A DNA stretch of 64,000 nt, taken from positions 49,847,257-49,911,256 of the forward strand of contig NC_083596.1 of the NCBI RefSeq assembly GCF_027579695.1, given 5' to 3'. A model generated the notes under the pieces. It saw nothing but the letters and a program-made list of their open reading frames with translations. It did not search any database and was not told where the DNA came from. The position numbers were made by a program, and so were the translations under genes. Shown piece after piece: positions 10,186-21,700 of this stretch (position 1 is the first letter of the stretch; each line of letters starts with the position of its first letter). This DNA is from Neoarius graeffei. Its lineage: Eukaryota; Chordata; Actinopteri; Siluriformes; Ariidae.

Positions 10186-11494
10186 TGTGATGTCGATGCT
10201 GGACAAGAGTGCATCATTAAGGGAGTCTGTGTCTTCATAGGTGAAGGCCCAGATAACCTTCTACAGGAATATGAGGCATGTATATGAATCGGTGCTTACA
10301 CTTATCTTCCCCTCTTCTCTTGTTCTCATTCTTGGTCACGTGTGCTGAAATGATTAATCTATTAAAAGAATGTATTATCACTTTTATTATCTATTTTTTC
10401 TGTTTCATAACATAATCAATCGTGTTGGTGGTTAAATGATCTTAAACGTAGAATAAATGGTTCTCAAGAACAACTATGCAATACACTTTTTGTCAAATTC
10501 AGTAAATATCTCCTCGTGGTCCGCCAGCTGTCTGATCTGTGTGTGCGCTGAAAAAGAATCCAGTGTTCATACACAACCATGGTTCCATTGATTTGTCAGT
10601 GGGCAACAAAGTGGCTCGGACCGAGCCTCATAATGTTATTTCAGCCAGTCAGCAGGTGCATTCAAAGTGTTTTATCATAGAACAGATAATGCTTCCATTT
10701 TATTAAATGTTTATATAATGTTCTGCTGTAGTTACTTGTTCTTGTCTCTAAATTTACCTTCCTTCTAACTTTCACCTGACCTTGATCTATCGTGTCACTA
10801 TGTTATGTTTTTCCGTTTCTCGACAGGGCTTGGGGAAAAGGTTTGATTTACCTAACTTTGGTTTACCTACCTTTTGTCTGTTTTGTACAGAGCATGGATC
10901 AAAACACCATCAACGAGGCCATTGAAGACACCACTGTTGGGATCTATGTTCCTAAAGAACATGCCTCAAGTGATGAAGCAGAGGACATTGCACTGCAAAA
11001 AACTGATACCTGAATTTGAGGAGAAAATACTTCATATGAGTGAAATTATCTTGCGGCATGGACAGATATTTTTACTTGATAAGACATCCTAGAATAAGTG
11101 GGTTGCAATCCAGAACTAGGTTAATAATCTCAGAATTGGGGTCTCCTATTCTTCTAATAGGAAATGCTTGATCTTTTGTTTCAACCATTTTCAAGATATT
11201 TTCACTTGCTAAGATATCATTTTTTGCAGTGTGGCATTGTTCTTGAAGGCATCAAGGTGTTACAAGATCTTGATAATGTAGCATTAGCTGTTGCTATGAT
11301 ATATGCACTGAACCTCAGCTACCCTGCTGACCTCCACTACACTTTTGAGGTAATCCAAAAGATTTGGATGGCACTGGATGGAGGTAAACTTTCCAACAAA
11401 GCACTTGCTCTGAAAAACTGGCTCTCTCAGTCAACGGGTCAGACTGATTTCTGTTGTGTATCTGCTTTTTTTAAAAAAATATTTGTGTTTATTT
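10186..11494 (+). pseudogene. Degenerate exon copies of a multicopy teleost gene (unit 2)
   Basis: Three exon-like pieces in order. One is at 10186-10279 (after ctttcag; contains GVCVFIGEGPDNLLQEYE). One is at 10891-11012 (after tttgtacag; contains DTTVGIYVPKEHASSDEAED). One is at 11230-11494 (after tttttgcag; contains CGIVLEGIKVL and IYALNLSYPADLHYTFEV). The order fits the C-terminal part of an uncharacterised fish multicopy protein. Donor sites are weak or lost and the middle piece ends in a stop, so I regard it as decayed. Confidence 0.5.
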
Positions 11495-11904
11495 CTCAGT
11501 GATGAGTTTATGCAGGGATGATTTACTTTTTGTTTGTAAATCCACTTTGATCTGTCAAAGTTGTCAGCTATGTAAAATGGTGTTCACAGGGTTAACCCTC
11601 ATGGTAAAGTTTTTTTAATGAAGCACTAGATCTTATTTTCCTTATTCAGTTTGTGGCATGTTTGGTTTCCTTCATTAAAATACTGTTCTTTTTATTTTGT
11701 ATTCACTCTTGAGGATGCACTGTTGCGCTGTACGAACAGTTGACAATATTTTTTTTGAATGTACTGTGATAAGTTTATACTGTTATTCTGCTGTGACTGA
11801 AGTTTGTATGTGCTTCCATTGATACACTGAAAGCAGTGCAAAGTTAGATTCTATGTATCATGAATCCCTTGCGCTTTACGCAGAATTTACTTTTAATTGA
11901 TTTA
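10745..11904 (+). repeat. Segmental duplication, left arm of unit 2
   Basis: Matches 1-1537 apart from scattered substitutions and the missing SINE. The empty SINE site is at 11623-11633. It ends at the same TA where Tc1 is inserted in unit 1. Confidence 0.95.
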
Positions 11905-12390
11905 CAACCTCGATTCAAAAAAAGTTGGGACAAAGTACAAATTGTAAATAAAAACGGAATGCAATAATTTACAAATCTCAAAAACTGATATTGTATTCAC
12001 AATAGAACATAGACAACATATCAAATGTCGAAAGTGAGACATTTTGAAATTTCATGCCAAATATTGGCTCATTTGAAATTTCATGACAGCAACACATCTC
12101 AAAAAAGTTGGGACAGGGGCAATAAGAGGCTGGAAAAGTTAAAGGGACAAAAAAGGAACAGCTGGAGGACCAAATTGCAACTCATTAGGTCAATTGGCAA
12201 TAGGTCATTAACATGACTGGGTATAAAAAGAGCATCTTGGAGTGGCAGCAGCTCTCAGAAGTAAAGATGGGAAGAGGATCACCAATCCCCCTAATTCTGC
12301 ACCGACAAATAGTGGAGCAATATCAGAAAGGAGTTCGACAGTGGAAAATTGCAAAGAGGTTGAACATATCATCATCTACAGTGCATAATA

Positions 12391-15300
12391 ATAAGGGGGT
12401 CAAGGATCACTGGAGGAGTAGTACCTTTCCCAGTGGCCTTCTGCAGGCGTCCTAGACTGGTCTCCCCATATCCAGCACCTTGTGAAGCGCAAAACATGGT
12501 CACTCAAGACCTGACCACACTAGCCTCTCCAAGGTGAAGACCGACCATGTGTCCTACCCCTGGTGCCCCTGTTACCAACGCAGAACATGGCGGATCTTGG
12601 GGAGTAAACCCTGAAAACAAATCCCATCATACATCTTGGTGGGCAACAGGCCACCCTGCGACCATGTCAGCTAGGCTGTCCCGTCAAGTAACAGAGTTGT
12701 CTGCCGAGGGGCACTATTTTATGCCGTTTAGTGCCGACATCATAGGTGCAGCCTTACATTTATGAGATGAGTACTACAGAAGATTTGGTAAATGCTACTG
12801 CGTACGAGGTAGCCGACGCCCCACGTCGTATGACCGTGGAGGAAAAAATGCAAAGTCCATACAGAGGTAAACACACTAAAGTCACAGCTAGAGATAGAAA
12901 AATTTTGAATTTGGTAGCGTGGAATGTCCGAACTACTAATGGCAGTGAGGGCAGCATAAGGCCAGAGCGTGCCACTGCAATTATTTGCAGAGAAGTTGAA
13001 AAAGCAAACGTAGATATCGGCGCCTTGAGTGAAGTTCGACGCCCAGGCTCTGGCAACATCAAGGAAAAGAGCCACACCCTCTTTTGGAGTGGTGGTACAG
13101 AAAGATATGCTGGTGTTGGTTTCGCCATCTCCAACAAGTTTGATCATATTACTCCTGTACCTATAAATGATAGGTTAATGACAGTCCGTATTCCACTCAA
13201 GGACAATAACCACCTCACTCTGATCAGTGTCTATGCACCCACTATGCAACGTACCACAGTTGAAAAAGAGAGTTTCTACAAGAAACTCGGTGAATGTATT
13301 GAAAAAGCGAAAGGCGACAGCATAATTGTCCTCGGCGACTTTAATGCTCGTGTTGGGAAAGACTGGCAGTTATGACCTTCTGTCATTGGAAAGCATGGAA
13401 CTGGCAAAATGAACTTGAATGGCCTAATGCTACTGGAGTTTTGCACTCGATATCATCTCTCAATCATCGGAACCATGTTCCAATTGAAAGATCACCTCAA
13501 AAATACCTGGCAACACTTGCGTTCAAAACACTGGCTCCAAATCGATCACGTGCTAGCTGATAGAAACGCCAGACAGTTTATCAATGTCACTAAGATCAAC
13601 CCCAATGCAGACTGCTTTACGGATCATAAACTTCTCATTGCCGAATGCTGCTTTGTGATCAAGAAGAGAAGAAAGACAAAACCACCCCCAAGACCAGACA
13701 CCTCACTAAATGCTGAAAAGAAAAAGAAGCTAGAACTTTTCTTGGAAACAACGCTCCCCAGCTGTGAAAAATCCTGGGACATTTTGACGGAGGTGCTACA
13801 AAATGCTGCAAAACACGTCTTTGAAAAGAGAAAGAAAAAGAACGCTGACTGGTTTGACGATCAAGACAATGAGATTCAAAGGCTTCTTAAGGAAAAGAAA
13901 CTATGTGGAGACAAGTGTGAACTTAGAAAGGAAATCAGGAAACTTGAGAATGAATGGTTCCAACAAAAAGCACTTCTGGCAGAACAATATGCAAGAGAAA
14001 AGAATCACAGAGAATTTTATGCAATTCTCAATGCTATCTATGGCCCCAAATCCAGAAATCTTCACCCAGTGAGATCAAAAGACGGCGTACTTCTCTCATC
14101 AACAGACGATATCAAAGCAAGATGGGCTGAGCACTTCAATGAGCTCCTCAATCAACCAACAAATGCTGACTGGGATATCCTTGACGAGATACAGATAAAT
14201 CCAACCCTTGAAGAACTTGAGTCAATAACAATGGCAGAGGTTGAGACGGCAATCAACAATACCAAACTCAGAAAAAGTCCAGGCCCAGATGGGATCCTAC
14301 CAGAAATCCTAGTGCATGGAGGCGGTACTCTGCGATCTTTCTTGTTATCTATCTTCCATCTTCTGTGGTCAACAGAAGACCTACCATCTGACTGGATTGA
14401 TGCCAACATCTGCAGCTTGTTCAAAAAAGGAGATCGTAGCCAATGTGGAAACTACCGCGGGATTTCTCTGCTCAGTGTCATTGGAAAAGCTTTTGCTGAC
14501 ATTCTCCTACAGCGACTTTAACATCTGGCTGAGTCAATTTTACCTGAATCTCAATCAGGGTTCAGGAAAAACAGAAGCACTGTCGATTGCATCTTTACAC
14601 TTCGCCAAATAATGGAGAAGAGCAGAGAACAAAACCAGAACCTGCATATTGCTTTCATCAGTTTCACCAAGGCCTTCGACGATGTGAATCGCGATCTCCT
14701 TTTCACCATTCTACAAAAGCTTGGTTGCCCTCCCAAACTCAACCGTGTGATAAAGGCATTATATACAAACGTACAAGCACGACTGATAATTGATGGTGAA
14801 CTGTCTGACCCAATTAAGTACAACAGTGGAGTAAAGCAAGGCTGCAAACTTGCTCCAACTCTGTTCGGAATATACGCAGCTGTACTGCTTTTTCTTGCCT
14901 TCAAAAACATAAACCTAACACACAGTATCAAGATTCGCTTCAGATATGATGGTGACATATTTGATCTCAAGCGTCTGAAAGCTAAAACCAAGGTATCAAC
15001 CAGCTATATAAGAGAAGCCCAATATGCCGATGACATTGCAATATTTTGCAATGATGCCACCTCTCTCCAATATCTCCTGCATTCCTATAACACACTAGCA
15101 CAGAAAATGGGTCTCCGAATCAACACTAAAAAGACAGAGACCATGAGCACACGAGAGCATGCAGACTTCTATGTAAACATCGAGAAGCTGACAAAAGTAG
15201 ATCACTTTAAATATCTTGGTAGTTATGTCAGCAACGACTGCAATCTAGATAAAGAAATAACTGTACGCATCCAAGCTGCCTCATGCACTGTAGGCAGGCT

Positions 15301-15997
15301 CAGAGACAGAGTGTTTAATTGCAGGGAACTTACAATAGAAACTAAGCTCAAAGTATACAATCAATGCGTCATGCCAGTGTTGGTGTATGGAAGTGAGACT
15401 TGGACCTTATACAGACACCAAATAAAAAAGTTAAGGACCATCCAACAGCGGCATCTCAGATCCATTCTGAAGATAAGATGGGATGATTATATAACGAATG
15501 ATGAAGTCCTATTCCGCGCCATGGCTGAAGACATCGAGAACATACTTATAAGAAATAGACTGCGCTGGGTGGGGCATGTTGCACGTCTGCCTGATGATAG
15601 ACCAACTAAAATGCTACTCTATGGGGAATTAGCAGAAGGCTTGAGAAAGATTGGACGGCCTATCCTTCGATACAAAGACATTATCAAGGATATTTTGAAA
15701 CGTGGCGACATGCTTCACACATGGAACTAGGCTGTTCATGAAAGACTGGAATGGCGGAAGTGCATACATGACATAAGCAACAAGATTGATACGGAAAGGA
15801 AAGATGAAAATAAAAAGAAAAGGGTCAAGCGTCAAGAGAAACGAACTGCACAACAAAAGATCACGAACAATCAACCAAACTAACTATTTACCAATTATTT
15901 ATTTCGCCCTCTTCACCCCAGTTGAACATTTACCTTGCTTTCACTATGTTACTTTTTGATTATTTTTTTTTACCCGTTTCGGGTTATAGGCATAGTG
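12391..15997 (+). mobile_element. LINE (non-LTR retrotransposon) inside Tc1 copy B
   Basis: It inserted in the Tc1 transposase gene and made a 12-bp duplication, cagtgcataata, at 12379-12390 and 15998-16009. The element is about 3.6 kb with one long frame encoding an AP endonuclease followed by reverse transcriptase. It has no poly-A tail; the 3' end is a short T-rich run then gggttataggcatag. The clade is not assigned; the endonuclease and C-terminal region resemble the proteins often annotated as craniofacial development protein 2-like in fish. Confidence 0.9.
12767..15883 (+). pseudogene. LINE endonuclease-reverse transcriptase frame with three stops
   Basis: One frame runs from an ATG at 12767 to a TAA at 15881-15883, about 1,038 codons. 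The endonuclease part shows LVAWNVRTTNG, GALSEVR, SVYAPT and VLGDFNARVG. The RT part shows KSPGPDGILPEIL, NYRGISLLS, SGFRKNRSTVD, VKQGCKLAPTLF and the catalytic AQYADDIAIF. Near the C terminus is LRWVGHVARLPDDRP. It is interrupted only by in-frame stops at 13373-13375 (TGA, probably once Trp), 14519-14521 (TAA, probably once Gln) and 15728-15730 (TAG). No frameshift was found, so it is fairly young but inactive. Confidence 0.88.
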
Positions 15998-16999
15998 CAG
16001 TGCATAATATCATCAAAAGATTCAGAGAATCTGAAAGAATCTCTGTGCGTAAGGGTCAAGGCCGGAAAACCATACTGGGTGCCCGTGATCTTCGGGCCCT
16101 TAGACGGCACTGCATCACATACAGGCATGCTTCTGTATTGGAAATCACAAAATGGGCTCAGGAATATTTCCAGACAACATTATCTGTGAACACAATTCAC
16201 CGTGCCATCCGCCGTTGCCAGCTAAAACTCTATAGTTCAAAGAAGAAGCCGTATCTAAACATGATCCAGAAGCGCAGATGTCTTCTCTGGGCCAAGGCTC
16301 ATTTAAAATGGGCTGTGGCAAAGTGGAAAACTGTTCTGTGCTCAGATGAATCAAAATTTGAAATTCTTTATGGAAATCAGGGACGCCGTGTCATTTGGAC
16401 TAAAGAGGAGAAGGACGACCCAAGTTGTTATCAGCATTCAGTTCAGAAGCCTGCATCTCTGATGGTATGGGGTTGCATTAGTGCGTGTGGCATGGGCAGC
16501 TTACACATCTGGAAAGACACCATCAATGCTGAAAGGTATATGCAGGTTCTAGAGCAACATATGCTCCCATCCAGACGACGTCTCTTTCAGGGAAGACCTT
16601 GCATTTTCCAACATGACAATGCCAAACCACATACTGCATCAATTACAGCATCATGGCTGCATAGAAGAAGGGTCCGGGTACTGAACTGGCCAGCCTGCAG
16701 TCCAGATCTTTCACCCACAGAAAACATTTGGCGCATCATAAAACGGAAGATATGACAAAAAAGACCTAAGACAGTTGAGCAACTAGAATCCTACATTAGA
16801 CAAGAATGGGTTAACATTCCTATCCCTAAACTTGAGCAACTTGTCTCCTCAGTCCCCAGACGTTTACAGACTGTTGTAAAGAGAAAAGGGGATGTGTCAC
16901 AGTGGTAAATATGGCCTTGTCCCAACTTTTTTTGAGATGTGTTGTCATGAAATTTAAAATCACCTAATTTTTCTCTTTAAATGATTCTTCAGGCAACAA

Positions 17000-17232
17000 A
17001 TTCTATTGACTTGATATAAAAAGATTCAGTTGTTCATTTACATTGCCTGCTGAGGTTTTAATAAATTATTTACCAAACGATTTAAAAGGAGCCTACCATG
17101 ACTATGAAGTTACACTTCAAATTGCACTAGTCATGGTAGGCTCCTTTTAAATCGTTTGGTAAATAATTTATTAAAACCTCAGCAGGCAATGGAAATGAAC
17201 AACTGAATCTTTTCATATCAAGTCAATAGAAT
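17000..17232. repeat. Near-perfect 105-bp hairpin
   Basis: Arm 17000-17104 is the reverse complement of 17128-17232 with only a few mismatches and small indels (for example gatataaaaag against cttttcatatc). The loop is 23 nt and itself contains the small inversion tgaagt-tac-acttca. Such a long inverted duplication suggests a recent fold-back event or a fold-back element end. Transcribed, it would form a long double-stranded RNA. Confidence 0.92.
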
Positions 17233-17239
17233 TTTTATT

Positions 17240-17460
17240 CAAAGCTGAACATTGGGAACATTGAATTAAATACAGAGGTAGGTAGGGAACCAATAAGCTA
17301 AAACAAGCAACAGTAAATTGTAAATCTTCAGCTCTTCAGCTGTTGGTTCTCCTGCTTGCTCCTGTATTGTCTCACACTCCGGGTCCTCCAGCTCCTGCCG
17401 CACTGTGCTGCAGTTGCTGCTGACTGTCATCTGGAATAAAGAGCAGTGGATAAGAGAATT
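17240..17460 (-). other. Possible exon of a hAT-type gene remnant
   Basis: On the - strand a typical acceptor (ctctttattccag) at about 17433 precedes an open stretch rich in Gln and Glu that reads QELEDPECETIQEQAG in one frame. It could be a second exon after the short first exon at 18164-18236, but the joined phase gives a stop soon. Recognition is weak. Confidence 0.2.
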
Positions 17461-17683
17461 TAATTAAATATAATTATAATGTTATTTCTGATTTATTTAT
17501 TATCTGAACGAGGATTTGAGCTTTGAAAAATGACCGGATTCTTTCTGTAACGTTGATTCCCGTTGTTATCTAGGTCACGTGACACCTTAACGTTGACGGT
17601 TACCAAGGAGCTGCCTTGGATACTTTGATACTTTGCTTCGATACATAGCAGCACTTTGATACATACTGGATACAAGCTAGCAA

Positions 17684-17889
17684 AATGAGTTAAAAGCAGG
17701 CATCTTTGGAAAGTTTCTTTGGAAAGGGGGAAAGGCCCATTGAGGAGACAGAAGAAGAGCCTATGACGAAGAAAAAGAAAGCTGCATTTTAGCAGACACT
17801 GTCGAGTCCTACACCAATCCTGCTCTGCCTTACATGTTGTGACCGGCTCTCTAATGAGGCAATGAAGCCTTCAAAACTGCTAGTGTCGT
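17684..17889 (+). pseudogene. N-terminal fragment of a hAT transposase (ZBED5/FAM200-like)
   Basis: Reading from ATG 17684 gives KQASLESFFGKGERPIEETE, then KKKKAAF, then CCDRLSNEAMKPSKLL. The last motif is typical of the BED-type N terminus of ZBED5/FAM200-like hAT transposases. There are in-frame stops at codon 3 and after AAF, and part of the region before the zinc finger is missing. It is a decayed fragment; the rest of the transposase is absent. Confidence 0.6.
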
Positions 17890-17938
17890 TAATTTTAGCC
17901 TTCCTGTCTTTAATAACACTTTTTGTTGCCTGAAGAAT

Positions 17939-18163
17939 AACAAACGAACGTCCAGGCTGATTAAATTAATGGCCTTATACAAGAAATCAAAGCTAACATG
18001 AACCTGAGTGAGCTATCGATAGCTGGCTAGACTCCAAACTAACATTCATTATGATAGCTGTGTTGTTATTCGCCGCCCACAAATTAGGCTCCATATCGGG
18101 AACTTTACAGCATGATAGTGGGCTCACAGAAAGTGGGACTGATATTCGTAACTCTTGACTTAC
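17939..18163. other. No gene seen
   Basis: Transposon-derived flank between the composite insert and the short exon-like piece; nothing recognised. Confidence 0.4.
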
Positions 18164-18236
18164 CTCCTGAAATGTTTTTTCTTGCGATCTTAAATCCGAA
18201 CCTGCTTAGGTCTTGCTGTCCACTCCGCTTGGCCAT
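18164..18236 (-). pseudogene. First-exon-like piece of a transposase-derived gene
   Basis: On the - strand an ATG at 18236 opens MAKRSGQQDLSRFGFKIARK and ends at a strong donor (ggag|gtaagt, phase 1). Short basic openings of this type start several hAT-derived fish genes. No convincing downstream exons with intact frame were found, so it is listed as a remnant. Confidence 0.35.
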
Positions 18237-18439
18237 GATGCTGCAATCCGCTGCTGTCACTGACGCCGAATGAAATCAAAAATAACGGAACCCCAACTGA
18301 ATGTCACCTCCTCAAACGCTTCGCTTGCGCGCGCCCTCTCTCGCGGAGCTTATTGTATGCTCAGTTTCAGCAGAGCTACGTGGAATGGCATTTCTAATTC
18401 CAATGTTAAACAGAAGTAATGTCCACATTTATTGATAAA

Positions 18440-18546
18440 ATTGCTCAAGGGAAGGGAGGGGGGATGCCCGTTTTAGAGGGGGGATGATTTTGACCATTTT
18501 TTTATTCCGGGGGGATGGCATCCCCCCCATCCCCACTCGAGTACAG
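18440..18546. repeat. G/C-run hairpin end of a DNA transposon
   Basis: Runs of G and C (ggggggatggcatcccccc) form a strong local palindrome, followed by ccactcgagtac. I recall ends of this kind (cagtactcgagtgggg) from fish hAT families; the opposite end is not visible here. It may be the terminus of the element whose remnants lie at 17240-18236. Confidence 0.4.
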
Positions 18547-18763
18547 ATTACTATTATATTGAGATAATAATAATTAAGAGATCATCAGCTTAATATATTA
18601 AATGAATAGGATGAATTACTTGATATATACATGCACATGCAATTTTTCTGTTTCATAGACGCAGAGATGATGATGGACTATCGCTGAGGATCATGGGAAG
18701 GCTAATGTAGCGTGGGGAATAGAGAAAATCAATAATCGTAAATTAGAGTTATTATTTCGTTTT
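18547..18763. other. No gene seen; target sequence of Rex3
   Basis: AT-rich sequence directly before the Rex3 target duplication. It continues on the other side at 22147-22304, where it also holds no gene. Confidence 0.5.
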
Positions 18764-18775
18764 GGTTTCCCTGTT

Positions 18776-21700
18776 CCCCTCCTAGAACTGCCACCTTATT
18801 GTGGTGGAGGGGTTTGTGTGCTTGAATGATCCTAGGAGCTATGTTGTCGGGGGCATTATGCCCCTGTTAGGGTTTCCCAAGGCAGACAGGTCCTAGGTGA
18901 CAGGCCAGACCAAGAGCAGTTCACCAAAAAACCCCTATGGAGAAAAAATCCAGGACCGTGACGTCGCCCGGTAGGATGCAGCCGGGGCCCCACCCTGGAG
19001 CCAGGCCCGGGGTTGGGGCTCGTATGCGAGCGCTTGGTGGCCGGGCCTTTGCCCATGGGGCCCGGCCGGGCTCAGCCCGAAGAGGTGACGTGGGCCCGAC
19101 CTCCTGTGGGTTCACCACCCACAGAGGTAGCAGTAGGGTTTTGGTGCAGTGTGGATTGGGTGGCAGTCGAAGGCAGGGGCCTCGACGACCTGATCCCCGG
19201 ACACAGCGGCTGGCTGTTGGGACATGGAATGTCACTTCGCTGGGGGGGAAGGAGCCTGAGCTTGTGCGGGAGGTTGAGAGGTACCGGCTAGAGATAGTCG
19301 GGCTCACCTCCACGCACAGCTTGGGCTCTGGAACCCAGCTCCTCAAGAGGGGCTGGACTTTCCACTTCTCTGGAGTCACCCGTGGTGAGCGGCGGCGGGC
19401 TGGTGTGGGCTTCCTTATAGCTCCCCAGCTCAGCCGCCATGTGTTGGAGTTTACCCCAGTGAACGAGAGGGTCGCCTCTCTGCGCCTTTGGATTGGGGAG
19501 AGGGCTCTTGCTGTTGTTTGTGCCTACGGGCCAAATAGCAGTATAGAGTATCCGGCCTTCTTGGAGTCCCTGGGAGAGGTACTGAGGGGTGCTCAGACTG
19601 GGGACTCCATTGTGCTACTGGGGGACTTCAATGCTCACGTGGGCGATGACAGTGACACCTGGAGGGGCGTGGTTGGGAGGAACGGCCTCCCCGATCTGAA
19701 CCCGAGTGGTGTTTTGTTATTGGACTTCTGTGCTAGTCACAGTTTGTCCATAACGAACACCATGTTCGAGCATAGGGGTGTCCATAAGTGCACGTGGCAC
19801 CAGGACACCTTAGGTCGGAGGTCGATGATCGACTTTGTAGTCGTGTCATCTGATCTCCGACCCTATGTCTTGGACACTCGGGTGAAGAGAGGGGCTGAGT
19901 TGTCAACTGATCACCACCTGGTGGTGAGTTGGATCCGCTGGCGGAGGAGGAAGCTGGACAGACCTGGCAGGCCCAAACGTATGGTGAGGGTCTGCTGGGA
20001 ACGTCTGGCCGAGCACTCTGTTGGGGAGGTCTTTAACTCCCACCTCCGGGAGAGCTTTTCCCAGCTTCCGAGGGAGGCGGGGGACATTGAGTCTGAGTGG
20101 ACCATGTTCTCTACCTCCATTGTGGACGCAGCTGTTCGGAGCTGTGGCTGCAAGGTCTCCGGTGCCTGTCGTGGCGGCAATCCCCGAACCCGGTGGTGGA
20201 CACCGGAAGTAAGGGATGCCGTCAAGCTGAAGAAGGAGTCCTATCGGGCCATGTTGACCTCCGGGACTCCTGAGGCAGCCGACGGGTATCGGCAGGCCAG
20301 GCGTGCTGCAGCTCGGGCAGTTGCAGAGGCAAAAACTCGGAACTGGGAGGAGTTCGGGGAGGCCATGGAGAAGGACTATCGGTCGGCCTCGAAGAAATTC
20401 TGGCAAACCATCCGGCGCCTCAGGAGGGGGAAACAGTACTCTGCCAACACTGTTTACAGTGCGGGTGGGGAGCTGTTGACCTCGACTGGGGACATTGTCG
20501 GGCGGTGGAAGGAATACTTTGAGGATCTCCTCAATCCCACCGTCATGTCTTCCACTGAGGAGACTGAGGCTGATGACTCAGAGGTGGACTCGTCCATTAC
20601 CCAAGCCGAAGTCACTGAGGTGGTTTGCAAGCTCCTCGGTGGCAAGGCACCGGGGGTGGATGAGATCCGCCCTGAGTATCTCAAGTCTCTGGATGTTGTG
20701 GGGCTGTCTTGGTTGACACACCTCTGCAACATCGCGTGGCGGTCGGGGACAGTGCCTCTGGAGTGGCAGACTGGGGTGGTGGTCCCTCTTTTTAAGAAAG
20801 GGGACCGGAGAGTGTGCTCCAATTATAGGGGAATCACACTTCTCAGCCTCCCAGGGAAAGTTTACTCCAGGGTACTGGAGAGGAGAATTCGACCAATAGT
20901 CGAACCTCGGATCCAGGAGGAACAATGCGGTTTTCGTCCTGGTCGCGGAACACTGGACCAGCTCTATACCCTTCATAGGGTGCTCGAGGGTTCATGGGAG
21001 TTTGCCCAACCAGTCCACATGTGCTTTGTGGATCTGGAGAAGGCATTCGACCGTGTCCCCCGTGGTATTCTGTGGGGGGTGCTTCGGGAGTATGGGGTTC
21101 GGGGCTCTTTGCTAAGGGCTGTCCGGTCCCTGTACGAACGGAGCAGGAGTCTGGTTCGCATTGCCGGCAGTAAGTCAGACCTGTTCCCGGTGCATGTTGG
21201 ACTCCGTCAGGGCTGCCCTTTGTCACCGGTTCTGTTCATAATTTTTATGGACAGAATTTCTAGGCGCAGCCAGGGGCCGGAAGGAATCCTATTTGGGAAC
21301 CACAGGATTTCATCTCTGCTTTTTGCGGATGATGTTGTCCTGTTGGCTTCTTCAAACCAGGACCTTCAGCATGCACTGGGGCGGTTTGCAGTCGAGTGTG
21401 AAGCGGCTGGGATGAGAATCAGCACCTCCAAGTCCGAGGCCATGGTTCTCGACCGGAAAAGGGTGGCTTGCCCTCTCCAGGTTGGTGGAGAAGTCCTGCC
21501 TCAAGTGGAGGAGTTTAAGTATCTCGGGATCTTGTTCACGAGTGAGGGAAGGATGGAGCGTGAGATCGACAGGCGGATCGGTGCAGCCTCCGCAGTGATG
21601 CGGTCACTTTACCGGTCCGTCGTGGTGAAGAAGGAGCTGAGCCAAAAGGCGAAGCTCTCAATTTACCGGTCAATCTACGTTCCGACTCTCACCTATGGTC

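Larger units (their letters stand above)
11905..16984 (+). mobile_element. Tc1/mariner element, copy B, split by a LINE and 3'-truncated
   Basis: The left part is 11905-12390 and the right part about 15998-16984; the LINE at 12391-15997 lies between them. Its TA site is 11903-11904. Homology to copies A and C stops at 16984, so the right terminal repeat is gone. The transposase frame starts at 12267, resumes at about 16005 and contains a TGA at 16753-16755 where copies A and C have CGA. It cannot produce transposase. Confidence 0.92.
16984..17938. mobile_element. Composite insert framed by 17-bp inverted repeats
   Basis: The 17-bp sequence attcttcaggcaacaaa at 16984-17000 is repeated as its exact complement at 17922-17938. 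The left copy begins just where Tc1 copy B is cut. Inside are the large hairpin (17000-17232) and a hAT transposase remnant (17684-17889). I could not find a matching target duplication outside, so the boundaries of the mobile unit are uncertain. Confidence 0.5.
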
